From positions 498,001-562,000 of the forward strand of contig CAJNDS010000102.1 in NCBI GenBank assembly GCA_905221605.1: DNA of 64,000 bases, given 5' to 3'. Below the pieces are notes generated by a model. The model saw only the letters and a program-made list of their open reading frames with translations. It did no database searches and was not told the DNA's origin. This stretch comes from Symbiodinium natans (lineage: Eukaryota; Sar; Dinophyceae; Suessiales; Symbiodiniaceae). This document shows, piece after piece, positions 1 through 12,900 of this stretch; the first letter of the stretch is position 1, and each line of letters opens with the position of its first letter. The position numbers and the translations under genes were made by a program.

Positions 1-426
1 TTAGGGCTTTAGGAGGTTCATACTAGGGCTTGGCTTGCCGGGATCCAGGCGCCCAACCCCCCGCCCTCCCCAACTCGAAACCCGAAACCCTGAAAACTCA
101 ACCCTCTTCCTCGTAATCCTCAAGCCCTAGATCGCAAATTCCTGAGGAGCCCTTCCCTAAGCTGACCCTTTGAACCTCTGAGCAAAGTCCCTAGGCATGA
201 TGTTCTTGAACCACTAATTAACCCCCAACATCTCTGACCATCGCTCAGCATGCCTAAACATCGAAAACCCCCAAAACCTAAACCCCCTACACCCCAACAA
301 CCCTGAACCCAAAACCCCCAAACCCTAACCCCCAAACCCTAAACCCTCAACCCTAAGCCCCTAAACCCCAAAAACCCTAAACCCCAAGACCCCGAAACCC
401 CAAGACCACCAAACCCCAAAACCCCC
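1..426. repeat. Degenerate telomere-like tract at left edge
   Basis: C-rich variants of CCCTAAA (CCCCAAA, CCCTCAA and similar) with short unique inserts. No gene is supported here. The minus-strand kinase gene probably continues through this segment and off the window, since its last recognisable exon starts at 490. Confidence 0.6.
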
Positions 427-801
427 TGATCGGCCAAAGATCGTCCCGGGCTGGTCCCGTGCGAGGAGCGGCGATCAGAGGCCCAGGAGCCTGCGTTTAG
501 GGTTCAGGGTTCAGGGTTTAGGGTTTAGGGTTTAGGGTTTGGGGTTTAGGGTTTAGGGTTTAGGATAAGAAGGCCCCCGTCCTGTCATGCTGAAGTTGCT
601 GTACCGCTGCGGCTTTCGAACCGGCTCCCGGGAGTGCTTCTTGGCCAGGCCTCGGGAGCCCTAAACTTCAAACCCCAAACCCTAAACCCTAAACCCTAAA
701 CCCTAGGGGTTTAGGGCGTAGGGTTTAGGGTGTAGGGTGTAGGGTTTAGGGTGTAGGGTTTAGGGTTTAGGGTTTTGGGTTTTGGATTTAGGGTTTAGGG
801 T

Positions 802-833
<32 letters not shown>

Positions 834-913
834 GGTTTGGAGCTTAGTGGGGCTTGTCTCTGTCTGGAACCCTAGCTATGATATAAAGTGTATATACACA
901 CACATACATATAA

Positions 914-947
<34 letters not shown>

Positions 948-3900
948 GTACATACATATGTATATGTATATATATATATATATTCTATACAGGATACGCT
1001 ATACACTACACACGATATACTCTATACTGTAAAAAGTAAATAAGCATAAATATATAAGATAACATATGAAATGTACTATACGTACACTAGAATCTCCAAG
1101 AAACAGTACGATATAAATGAATACGGATCAGGGTTCCTTGCAGGTTGGAGCCCCCCGAATCTGGCAGACCCACCACCACCACCACCACCACCACCACCAC
1201 CACCACCACCACCACCACCACCACCAAAACGCAAGAAGCCCCGATAACCTTGTGAAACTCCCCAAATGGAACCACGGCAAACTGCTCCCCCGGGATTCCC
1301 AGCCGAAGTCGATCATCTTCAGAGACCTTCTGCACGTTTGGGGTTTAGGGCCGGGCTCAAAGCTGCTCGGGGGCATGCGGCCCGCAGGACGTTAAAAGCA
1401 TCCAGTGCTCCGGGTTTCTTAGTTTTGGGCTCAGTGCCACGGGTGGTTGGTTTACGGTCTTGGGCGGGGGAGGGGAATCAGTTTTCCATGCATCGAGTGG
1501 CTCATCGGGAAGATCCGTGCAAGATTCAAGGTTTGCTGTGGGTTTAAGCTGTGGGGGTTTTAGGATGGGTTTTAGGGCTTCAGGTGATTCAGCATGCCGG
1601 GTTGAAGGTGCATCAATCAAAAGAGGGCTTGTAGGGCCTAGGGCCCAGGGTTTAGGAAGGTTCGTGGGAAAGCGCTCGCATTCTGGCTTGTAGGGCGGGT
1701 CATCCAAAACCCTCCAAACCCTAATTAAACCCCAAGTCCCGACCCTAAACCCTAAACCCCAACCCCGAAACACTGCTGTGCAAGCAATGCAAGCAAAGCC
1801 GCGAATTTGCAAATGTGCCGAGGCCATCGAGTGGCTCTTCGAAGAGCCAGTTCCTTGTTTTGCTTTGTCTGGCTGTGGGGAGGGGGGGGGTGAGGGGTTT
1901 TGGACTTGGGATTTAGGCTTCCGGGTTTATGGTTTATGGGGCGTGCTTTGCTAAAATACAATGCCATAAGAGTGGGACAACTTGAAGATTGCGAAGCCCA
2001 CTTGACAGAAGCAACGCAGCAAGACTCGAGCGAAGCTACCAAGCACTACAAGTCTTAAGTGCAACGGGCAGCTTCAGACACGTCCATGCCTGGAAAACGC
2101 CACAGCGCCCTCCTACCTGCGCCTAGCACGGGCCATGTGCAAGAACGTGGATAACTGAGCCCGCATGCCTCACACCGCCTCCCTCAGCTCCCTACTTGTT
2201 TAAACCCTAAACCCTAAACCCTAAACCCCACGCTCGAAACCCTAAGGCCCTGAGGAACTGGGGCTGTGCAACCCGGCTCGGGGCAGATGTCGCTGTGCAC
2301 ATACCCCGCATTGTGGAGGTGGCAGACGGCCTTGTAGTTGAGATGGCATTTAAGGCTTGGAACTTAGACTAGCAGTCCTTCATAGGGATTATAGCACCTT
2401 GTATTATAATCTGCAAATTTAGCACTGGTGCGGGCCTTGACACTTTTCCTCTCGCTTGAGCCAGCGTCGCCGCCGGCAGCGATCTCAGCTCTCCCAACCG
2501 GTGGCAGGGCTCTGGTGACAAGGGGTATGAAGCGCAAAGAAGCTCTATCTTCACACCCAAGAGCTTTCTTCGCAGGAAACCGTGAGCTAGCATGGCAAGA
2601 GCTCGCATAAGGTTTCACATCGCTACGTCAGCCACTCATTGATGCTTGACGATCTTGCTTGTCTTGCTTCATTGATGCCTTCTTCGAATGTTCTTTGTTC
2701 ATGTCGAAAGTGACCTTGCCTTCGTGCATCAAGGCCAAGAGCTGCTCACACTTCATGTGCTTGGTCAGACTGTCGGCAACCATCGTCTTGGTCTCTATCC
2801 AGCTCACGCGGGTTGTGGAAGCTTGCGGAGGAGCATCTTGGTAAACAGGATCTCCAACTAGCTCTCCAGAGTCTCGCCACACCAGCTGGCGCATGGCACT
2901 GAGGTCAATAGCCAGGCGCTTATCGGCAACCGTGGAAAGTCCCGGCTGCTTCAGGTGGCTTTCTAAGCTTCTGCAATCGGTGAACATCTCCAAGCGTCGT
3001 CCATCCATCGCGCCGATCATGAAGTCGTTGGTAGAGCCCGTCTTCTCGTGGTAGAGCCCATGCATCAGCACCCGAACATGTTCAGCCTCCTCATAGCCCT
3101 GAACGAGGCTAAGGGTTTCAGCCTGTAGTGTGCTGCGGCACACTCTCTTCAGCACATTGCTGTGCCATTCGATCATGTAGATGTCGCCTGTTCCGGTCGA
3201 AGCGAAGTCATTGTTTCCAAGAGCTAGGATCCTTCCGGACTGGGAACGATTCCCGAGAGGCACACCATAGTGCTCGTCCACATCATAGTCTGCACCATAG
3301 GAAGCGTCGGTGATGGAGAGGATGGCGGCCTCATTGAAGTCAACCGCGTTGTAGCGGTAGAAGAGGCCATGCTGAGGAGTCTCCTTGACGTAGTTCAGAA
3401 GGTTGTTGCAGGCAATCAGGTCGCTCACGACGACATTCTTTTGGATGCTCTGGAGATGGTTGACCTGGTAGCCAATATCTGGACGACACACACGTGTCAC
3501 CCAGCCTAGACTCCCCAAGACACTCCTGAGTTGCCCCTTCTCGTTGTCGGTGGCTGCGGCATCACGTTCACGACGTCTTTCTCTGGTTAGCACAATGGGC
3601 CTCACCTTTGCTGCAGTGTTGGGGCAGGTCACCTTGATGCCTTCAGTGCTCTGCTCAATGTTGCGTCCACAGTAGACGAAGCTGTTGTCGAGTTCCAATG
3701 ACCCGAACTCGAAGGCCAACTGTATCTGGTTCATCACCTCATCCATACGTTCTCCTCCGGCCCATAGGAGGTCATCGACGTGGCAGATGAGCATCCCGAT
3801 GATGTTATTGTTCGAGTCATTGAGCACATACGCGGAGTTCTCGCCAGGGATCTTCCTTAGGCCCTTCGAGAGGATCACGGAGTGCAAGCGTTTCCAGAAA

Positions 3901-6900
3901 CCTCGAGGGGCGTCACGCGTTCCGTAGACTGGCTTCTCAGCCAAAAGCAGACTGCCATCTTCCACTCCTGGTAGGCCGCCAGGAGGTGGTTTCAGGATGA
4001 GCTCTCGCCTTGCAAGAAGGAAGCGGTGATGTCTCCTCCTCTCAAAGGAAGCTTGTTGCTGGCCGCATAAGCTAGCAACATGTTGACCATTGTCGAGGAT
4101 GCCGTCGGTGAATCTGTACGAGTCTCAGCAGCGCCCCGCTCCAGGTCACCCCGCACCACAATGCGAGCCTTGTAGCGGGCATCTTCCCAGGGCTGAGCCT
4201 TGTTTGTCAGCACCCATCTGGTCGGGACAATCTGTGTTCCAGGATGTTCTCGAAGAAACTCTGCAGCCTTCGTCGGATCCAGCACCTTGACAGCCTCAAA
4301 GTTTCGCCAGTTGCCCCATTCCTTCTCTTGAGCAGCTTCCATTTTCACACGCTCTTCGGCCTCCATTTTGTCCAAACTGTATTCTTTGCTTCGTGCCATG
4401 GCGGTCTTCCGGCGAGCAAGGAACGCCAGAAACGCCCGATCTTGCCCAGGGGCTCGAGGAAGCTCAACCAACGTGCTTTGGTTCGGGATCACCGCAGAGG
4501 ATGACCGAGTAGGTGGGGATCTCGAGCGATCTCTGCGAGTTGTCGATGGCTCATTACGTGGTTCAGCAGCACGATGTCCATCGAGCAGATCTGGCGACCT
4601 ATGAAGAGCTGCTCTGAGATTTCCGTGAAGTCCTGGTGGAAGCGGTGTAGGGGACATCACTTCACTTGTTCCTTGTCTGCTCACAGGAATTTGTTCTTGT
4701 TCAGGCTCGAAGGTCGAACCAACTGTGGGCGTAGGCGTCCTCTCTCCCTCATCGGTCTCAAGTAAGTCCTCAGGGATCGGTGGCAGGTCCGCAACGCCAG
4801 GTCCTTCGTCAGCTGGTGATAGCGGAGAAGGAATAGTCCTGCGGCAGCTTCTCCTGCAGGTGATGGTGAATAGGGACTGGATGAGAGTCCCCCGTCGGCA
4901 ATGTCCGTGGTGTCAAAATAGCGCATTTGTTCATCTTCTCCAAGGCCTTCTCCATCTTCATGACGTCCTGGGACACCGGCCAAGTCATCGCCAAAAGGGT
5001 ACTCATAGGTCTCGTCATCATCTTCGATAACTTCACGGCGTCTCTTCCTGCTTGGGCGCAGTTCCAACTCCCGCTTCGCCAGTATCTCAGGTCCACTAGC
5101 GTGTCGACATGCTTCCACGGCCACGGTCATGGGTATTCCTCCATGGATCACCCATAGCTTGGATCGCCCTTCTTGACCGACTACACGAGCAGGCCCAAAC
5201 CAGCGCTGTCCAACTCTTGCTCCTTGCTTGCGGTGGAAGCAGACGAGGTCTCCAGTCACGAAGGGTCCACGTGTGGGCGTGGCCTTTCGAAGCATAGATG
5301 CGCGAAGACGTTGAGCCGAATCGTGGAACGTAAATGCTTGCTTCGCTGCCATCCGGATCTCCATACGGTGTGCAAACGACGAAGTCCCATCCAAGATCTC
5401 CTGGTGAGTTCCAAGCCGATGTTCTGCTCCGAGGGTTGTGAGGCTGTCCAAGTCCTTTGGTAGTCGTCCAAGCAGCCATTGAGCCGGAGCAAAACCTCCA
5501 ACATGCAGTCTGGAGTTCTTGACCTCAGCCGTTTCTGACACCACGAACTCAATAGACTGTCGTCCTCGGAGTTGCCGTTCATGAATGATGTGTTTCAACA
5601 TCGACTTCATCAGCCCACCTTGCCGTTCTCCACGTCCTAGATGATGGCCGGCCTCCAGGCCGGTATATCGAAGTTCCACTCCTCGGGATCTCAGCATCTC
5701 CTGGAAGACCCCGCGGTTGTGCGTCCCCCTGTCCAGAACAACCCGGTCAGGAGCGCCTGCCCAGGACATCCAGGCGGTGTCAAAAGCCTTTGCGCAATTT
5801 GAAGAGGATGGGCTTCCAGCTCCAGTTCCAACCACGACGCCAACGTGAAAGAGCGTGCCGAGGTCAACAATGGAAAGGATCAAGAATTTGTTCCCCTCCA
5901 CATCGCGGATCACAAAGACATCCACGCTTACCTCCACGTTGAAGACGTAAGGTCCAGGCACCTTGGTGGCGGGTCTTTGCATAGGCCTTTTCAGACTGTC
6001 GCAAACAGGACACTGAAAGTACTGCATTGCGCGGATCGCGGCGGCATCCGCACCAGCAGTACGAAGAAGTCGTTGCATAGATGCCGGAGATGCGTGTCCA
6101 GTCATGCCATGGAGCCTCCTCAAAGCGACACGCATCGCGTAGGGAAGCTCTCTCCATTTCTTTCTTCTCTCCCGCATGGACTCGGACTCCAAGCTTTCTG
6201 TTTCCTCATGAATTGCTTCTCCTTCTCGCGCAGCAACTTCAGCAGCTTCAGATCGTCCTAGTGGTCCAGCGGTGATCGCCGCCTCATCTTCAGGGCCGTA
6301 GATGTGGTCCAACGTACGGTGCATGCCATCCTCATCATCGTCAATCACAAACTCGGCTTGGTCGGCATCTTCCCGTGCCGCTTCTGCAGGGAACGCAGAC
6401 CGACACAGCGTGTTGTCCAAGTCCTTGCACCATCCATCAAGGATAGTGTGGCACAGTTTTCTTGGCCATTGTTGCGCTTCCTTGCACGCCTTCCCTGAGG
6501 TGAGTTGCTCATGTTCATGTTGACCGTCGCAGCGTACATCCAGGGTGTGCTTCAAGGTTGTGGAGGCACTGAGGAAGCAAGTGGGCTTCATGTGGGGAAG
6601 TCCAGAAGTCGTGGAACGCAGTCCTTGCATGCATTGATCACATTTTGTGGCTTCCAGTAGTTCTCCAGTGAGAGCATCGTGGTGGTCATTGACGATCAAG
6701 TCCTGAAAGTCCCACTCATCCCACATAGCACTTCCCCAGGGATTCTCAACCAGAATCTGGCGACCACGGCTTAGGCGTTGCTTGACCATCTTCGCGATCC
6801 ACGAGAGAACTGGTCGCCATCGCTTGCGTTCATCTTGGATGCGCTTGCAGGTTCGTCCCCCTTTGGATATGTTGAGCTTTGAGTAAGCGCACCAAGGAGA

Positions 6901-9900
6901 GCAAAGTGGCGCAATGCTAATGGCATAGGGGTCGTCTCTCTCGATCACGGAGTCCACGTGCGCTCGCCCTTCCGGTGTGAGCAAGTCGATGCCGACATTG
7001 AGGTCCACAGGAGCACTGATAGGGTGACCATATTCACGCGCGCAGATATCACTCAGCAAGGCCGCTCCCGCAAAGATCTCCAAGAGGAATGTACGACATC
7101 CGCGTGGCAACAGCGACCGTCTTCTCCTCTGAGTGGAAATCTGACTCCACAGGCACTGGTCAGAGTTGTGCATGTCATGCACGTGCTTCTTCCAGGAGTT
7201 CCCCTGCGATCGCGTCATGGTCCGTCCCTTCATGTGGTCATACGCCATGTACCCAACAGCGGCTGACTCATCCTCATCAGGCTCCCTCTCATCGCAGCTC
7301 ATCGTAGGAGGATGCAGTGCATCATTGGTAGGATGATGCAATGCATCATCGCGTGGTCGATGCAGTGCATCGTCGGTAGGATGCTGCAATGCATCATCGC
7401 GTGGTCTTTCGTCCATCTTCACATCCGTCGCGAGGAACTCGGTCTCATTCTTAGTGATGTTCTCTACGCTCGTCTCCTCCAGTGCGGGATTCTCGGCCAG
7501 AAGTCCAAGATGAGCAGGTAGGAGGCGAAGTCCAAACAGCCCGTCCTTCATGACCAATTGAAGATCGCACCCAAGAGTTTGACTGTGGGCTGTCTCGGCA
7601 CAGACATCCAAGACAAGACCAAGATGTCGTTGGGCTGCCAGTGAGAGCAGCAGTGGCGCATGACTTCCTCGGAGTTCTGCTGAGCGCAAGGTGCCTTGGG
7701 CATACTGTCCATTGATCATCTCCAGCACCAACGGAATTGTTCGCACGCCGGCCGTTTGCACTGCCCCTCCAATGCCATGGAAGGAAGGGCCCACATCGGT
7801 CTCGAGTGCTGGCAAGCATTGGCCGGTGGCTTGCGCATATCGTTGCAGCCACAGCTCACCGTGACAGGACTGCGAGCATCCTGTATCCAAAATGGCGATG
7901 AGGTCTCCTTCTCCTCCGGTAGGTTCCTGCGAAAGGACCACGTACGCTTGAGGAAACAGGCCGGGATCAGCGTCCAAGCGCTCTTCAAAGTAAGCACGTA
8001 GGGCATTCATGTCAGGAGGGGATTCTGGGGTGATCTTGTTCAAGCACCCAGCGGCGATACCCGGCATCCTGATAAGCGCACTCTCGAGTCTTGCCCTTGT
8101 ACTTACCGCAGGGGATGACCTTGGCGCCTTCAATGGCAATACGTCTCCGGCGATCATGTTGCGGCGTGGTCGTAGTCGAGGCAGCAGCCTGTGCCACCAT
8201 CGTGCTCGCCGTTGCAGAGGACGCACCTCGGTCGCTCCAGCATGCATGTAGTGCAATGACATGTCGAAGAGCTCGCATAAAGCTGCTACTCGGAACCTGT
8301 TGCCCTTCTTCAAGTCCTCTGACCCTAGCAGACGCAACATTGTGGGAAGTCCTGAAGGATCTGGAGCGCGGTCTCTCTGTCGAGGTAGTAGCTCTCCTCC
8401 TCGACCACTGTCTGCGAATCACGATGAGGTTCTGTCCCATGTCCAGCTGGTGTCTCGCGATCTCCGGATTCTTGGTGTCCGCAATCCAGACAAGTGCTTT
8501 TCCAGCGGCTCCCATTGGATCCACGCCACGAAATGTTGTGATGGGAACATCGTGGCTGTGTCGCGGCTGCTGTAGTCGAAGAAGTGGTCTCTCCCTGTCC
8601 GACATCCTTCTTCGTGCGGGACAACACCAAGCCACATCGCTTGCAACGCACGACACGCTGATACTGGTTCGAGCCGACGGAAGTCGTCTCTGTGTGGGCA
8701 CAGGAAGGGCGTGCAGTCGTCGGGGCAACAGATGGCTGTGGTGCAGCAGACGTCGAAGGTGATGTCTGGGGCATTGGAGGTTCCTGCACTCGTGAGCTCT
8801 CATCTCGCGCTTGCCGCCCATGTTCACGCTCATGTTCACGTAGAAGTCGATCCATCTCGACATCGGCATCACCGTCGCCTCCAACCGGACTTCCATCCAG
8901 CCACAGAGGTCTCTGCTCAGCCTGGACAATGCTCCATTGCGACGTAGACGGCTGGGATGTTGCTTCCCCGTGTCCATGTCCCTGTTCTGCATGATGTCGA
9001 TGGGGTACAGGCGGTGGTCCAAGTAGCCATCCCTGAGAAGCAGCTTGTCCACCGTGACCATGATGCTGAAGAGGAAGTTGACCGACAGGTTGGTTGTCTC
9101 GGCCAGGTTCACGTCGTAAAGCGAGCATTGCGGCAGGCTCTGGTTGAACGTCCTCAGCGATGGCAAAGTAGACCGGCCGCTTGCCGCTCCCCTTATTTCG
9201 CCCAGATCCCTTCGGGGTTGTCGTGGTGGTAGAAGTCGAAGAGGATGAGGGTGCCGTAGGGGCAGATCCGGTGAACTTTCCTTTGCTCTTGCTCTTGCCG
9301 CGGTTCTTAGGACAGACACTGTCTGAGCTCCAGTGTCCAGTCGCCCCACAGCGTCGGCAGGTCGTCCGATTCTTCAGCTCCTGAAGGCGTTGTCTCTTCT
9401 CTTCCAGCCTGAGGTGGCCAGAGAGCTCAAAGCGATGGTCTCGTAGACGAGGAAGCCCTTTCGCCTTTCCGCCTTTTCCAGCAAAGTACCCTTCGGCATC
9501 AATCTGGATCATCTCGGCCGCATACTCAGCAGAGTCGTAGTCCTCCAGGCTCAGCCCTTGCTCTGCCATGTAAGCCAGGGCGTCCGCTTGGAAGTCCAAC
9601 TCGTCCGGCTCTTCGTAGTCGGCCATGTAGTTCTCCTCCACGTAGCCGTCCTCCGCATACTCTTCGGCCAGGTAGCCCATTGCGTACTCGTCATCGTAGA
9701 AGTAGTCCTGGTCGTTCTGCTCCGTCCAGTAGGCGTGCGAGGCGTGGAAGTATCCCTTCGGTCGTCCGTGGTGCTTTCCAAAACCTTTCTTTCCTTTGTA
9801 AGGAAAACGTTCACGTTCATGTAGTCGAGGATGTTGGTTCACCAACTCTTGGGCCACCGAGTCGAAAGTTAGCTTCCCTTGGAGGGCAGTGCGAACCATG

Positions 9901-12900
9901 AGTCGTTGATCATCAGTGATCCTGGCGTTCTGTAGGAGTTGCTCGGCCAAGACCACTTCCGGGAGTTTCATGTCGCTCGATGAGTCGAGCAGGGCCCGAT
10001 ACCAGGCTCTCCGACGCATCACGAACTGCGCCATGCCCTCGCCATGCTGACGACTCATCATTCCACCCACCATTGCACCAGCCTCATAGAGCTCGCGCGC
10101 TTGCTGTTCTCGCTTCGGCTGAAGGGTGGTGGCCAGCTCCTGGAGGAGGATCTCAGGCCCCTCAGCACTCTCCAGCTTCTCTATGTCCAGCATCTGTGCG
10201 GCGCGGAACGCCGTCCCAGTCAGGCCTTCAAGCAAGCGAAGTCCCAAGGGACCCAGCTTTGCCACTTCCTTTTCGTCAATCTTCTTCTCTTTGCGTATTC
10301 GAGCCCTGACCCGGAAGACGTACTCCTGATACCTGGTGGGGTCGCCGTTGTAGCGGGGAATGCCGAACTTGCCTTCCGTCACATTGTCTCCGTCCTCCAC
10401 ACTCGCAAAGTTGGAGGCTTTCAACATCTCCAGCACCGATGCAGCCATGGCTTCAGTACTGGGCACACTAGGTCCCAAAGGTCCCAAGGATTATGAAAGG
10501 TAGCTGCTCCGCTACCAGTGCAAATTTAGCACTGGTGCGGGCCTTGACACTTTTCCTCTCGCTTGAGCCAGCGTCGCCGCCGGCAGCGATCTCAGCTCTC
10601 CCAACCGGTGGCAGGGCTCTGGTGACAAGGGGTATGAAGCGCAAAGAAGCTCTATCTTCACATAATCCCTTCTTAAGGACTGTTAGTATAAGGGGGAACA
10701 TCCCAGTTTAAGGCTCATAAGGCTTTGAAGGGTCTTAGGGCCTTAAGTAAGGTGAGCACCTGCGGCTCCAGCAAGCGGATCTAGGAGAAGACTCATAGGG
10801 ACCCATCAGGCTCTTTTTTGGGGCAGGTTGGCCACTCACCGAGAAGCCCCTGCTCGGCCCTAACCCCTAAGCCCTAAGGGTTTCCTAAAGCCCCCGCGAA
10901 CCTCATAAGCCAGCCCAAAAAAAGACCCTGGGTTCAAGGCCCGAAACCCTAAACCCTAAACCCTGAACCCTGAACCCTAAACCCTAAACCCTAACCCCAA
11001 ATCCTGGGTTCGAGGCCTGGAGCATCTGAAGCACCAGGACCGCCACATGAGCTTCGTTCAAGGGGCGGTCTCGGCACATGCTGCGCTTGGGTCACGGGTT
11101 GAGGGTTGGAGGGTTTAGGGAGCCTAACCCTAAAGCCGAAACCCTAAACCCTAAACATCCTAAACCCTAAACCCTGGACCCTAAACCCTAAAGGGCCTGT
11201 GGTGGGGCGGGGGGTTTCGTGCGCGGGGGTGGCGTGGGTGTAGGGTTGAGGACCCTGAGGCTTCTTTGCAGTTTCAGGGCCTTCTCGGGCTTGGGCTCTG
11301 AAGGTTTAGGGCTGAGGGTGCAGACAGGGCAGGCCGGGTGCGTGTAGAAAAGTTGAGAAGTCGAGGGCTGCGAGGCGATCACCCCCCTGCTGCAACGTGT
11401 GTGTTTGTAGGGTTTCGGGCGTATAGGGCTTCGGACTTTTCACGGGCTCATGGGTTAGTAGGGAGTAACCGGGCTGACAAGGCTAATTGAGTTATTGTTC
11501 CCAAGGCTATAATGGGGTCAGCAGGGTCAACAGGGTTGATAGGGGGCTCAGAGGGTTGACCTCAACCCTAAACTCTGAACCCGAAACCCTAAACCCCAAA
11601 CCCTAAACCCCTTTAACCTTCTGCCACCGGAGCGCTCCGCATGCTCCTGGTGATGCCATTCAGGTTGCTGCCTCGACAGAGCTCCATCACCTGCAAACCG
11701 GCCACAAACATTTAACTCCAAACCCCAAACCCGAAACCCTAAACCCTAAACCCCAAACCCCCAAACCGGCCACAAACCTAGTTTAGGGGGTTAGGGTGAA
11801 CCCCCTCAGACCGTCGAGCACGTCGAGCCCGTCAGCCCTTAGGAGCACAAGGACCCTGCATCCTGAACCCTTAAAAACCCTAAACCCTAAACCCTAAACC
11901 CTAAACGATACCATCGTATACCCTACCTGTAGCCGCAGTTTAGTAGCCCTCAAAGCAATCGGCATGACCATAAAACTGTAGGTAATTGGGGTTACGGGTA
12001 AACCCTGACTCCTGAACTGCGCGACTTCCGAGCAAACTGGGGCCAAGGACCAAGTACACGCTGGTCGCATCCTGAACAAGTTGCTTGATGCTACTGCTTA
12101 TAGGGCGTAATCCGTACCCCCTCATACGGTACAGTATAAAGGAAGGGTGGGGGGGTATTGAATTCTTGGGGGGTAGGGGGGGGGGGGCGGGAGTTGGAGT
12201 AGGGTTCAGACGGTTTGAGGCCTGGGCTGTCGTTGAGGCTGATGCGCGTGCGGCTGGGGTTTTAGGCTTCCGTTCGTTTACAGGGTTTAGGGTCTGGGGT
12301 TTAGGGTTTAGGGTTTAGGGTTTAGGGTTTAGGGCATAGGGTACTTAGATCCCCCTGAAGGTCCCTTTTGAAGTTATACTATATCTTTCTAATTCTAACC
12401 CCTCAAAACCCTATGCTCTAACCCCTCAAAACCCTATGCTAACTATTAAGGCCCCTAGAGTACATGGGAGGGGAGTTGTAGTATAGGCGCTTCAGAGGAG
12501 CAGAGCTCCACCGCCCCCCACACACCCCCCCCCCCCCTCCAAACCCTTAAAACCCTCCAGCCATCCAGTACACAGAAGGAGTGGGGTCACCTGGGGCCTC
12601 TTTACCTATATCGTGGTGACCCTGAGCCCTAAGCCCTAAGCCCTAAACCCTAAACCCCAAATCCTAAACCCATACCTACTAATTAAGGGTAAAACAGCTA
12701 CGACACTGTAGGTAAACAGGGTCCCAGGGCTACAAAGTTCGACCCACTGGGCCCTGGGGTCTTGGCACACTGCCACAGACCAGCTATCCCAGACCCACTT
12801 CTTCCATCGTTTAGGGTTTAGGGTTTAGGGTTTAGGGTTTAGGGTTTAGGGTTTAGGGTTTAGGGTTTAGAATTTAGGGTGGTTTAGGGTTTGGGGTTTA

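Larger units (their letters stand above)
2412..10662 (-). mobile_element. Ty1/copia LTR retrotransposon, 8.25 kb, with 5-bp TSD
   Basis: Two 144-bp LTRs that read as identical (2412-2555 and 10519-10662) begin TG and end CA. They are bounded by the perfect direct repeat TAATC (2407-2411 and 10663-10667). Order on minus is 5' LTR, primer-binding site, gag, protease, integrase, RT, RNase H, 3' LTR; integrase before RT defines the Ty1/copia superfamily. Identical LTRs imply a recent insertion, yet the coding region changes frame several times (near 8325, 8030, 4820 and 4005), so this copy is non-autonomous, misassembled, or uses recoding. It lies in an intron of the kinase gene on the same strand. 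Confidence 0.96.

Noticed and set aside
1117-1395. ORF with 19 consecutive His (and poly-Val/poly-Trp in other frames)
   Set aside because: Produced by the CAC microsatellite; the flanking minus strand is a kinase exon and its intron.
12085-12318. Numerous ORFs rich in GFRVWGLGF or NPKP
   Set aside because: Direct translations of TTTAGGG-type or CCCTAAA-type repeats in either direction.
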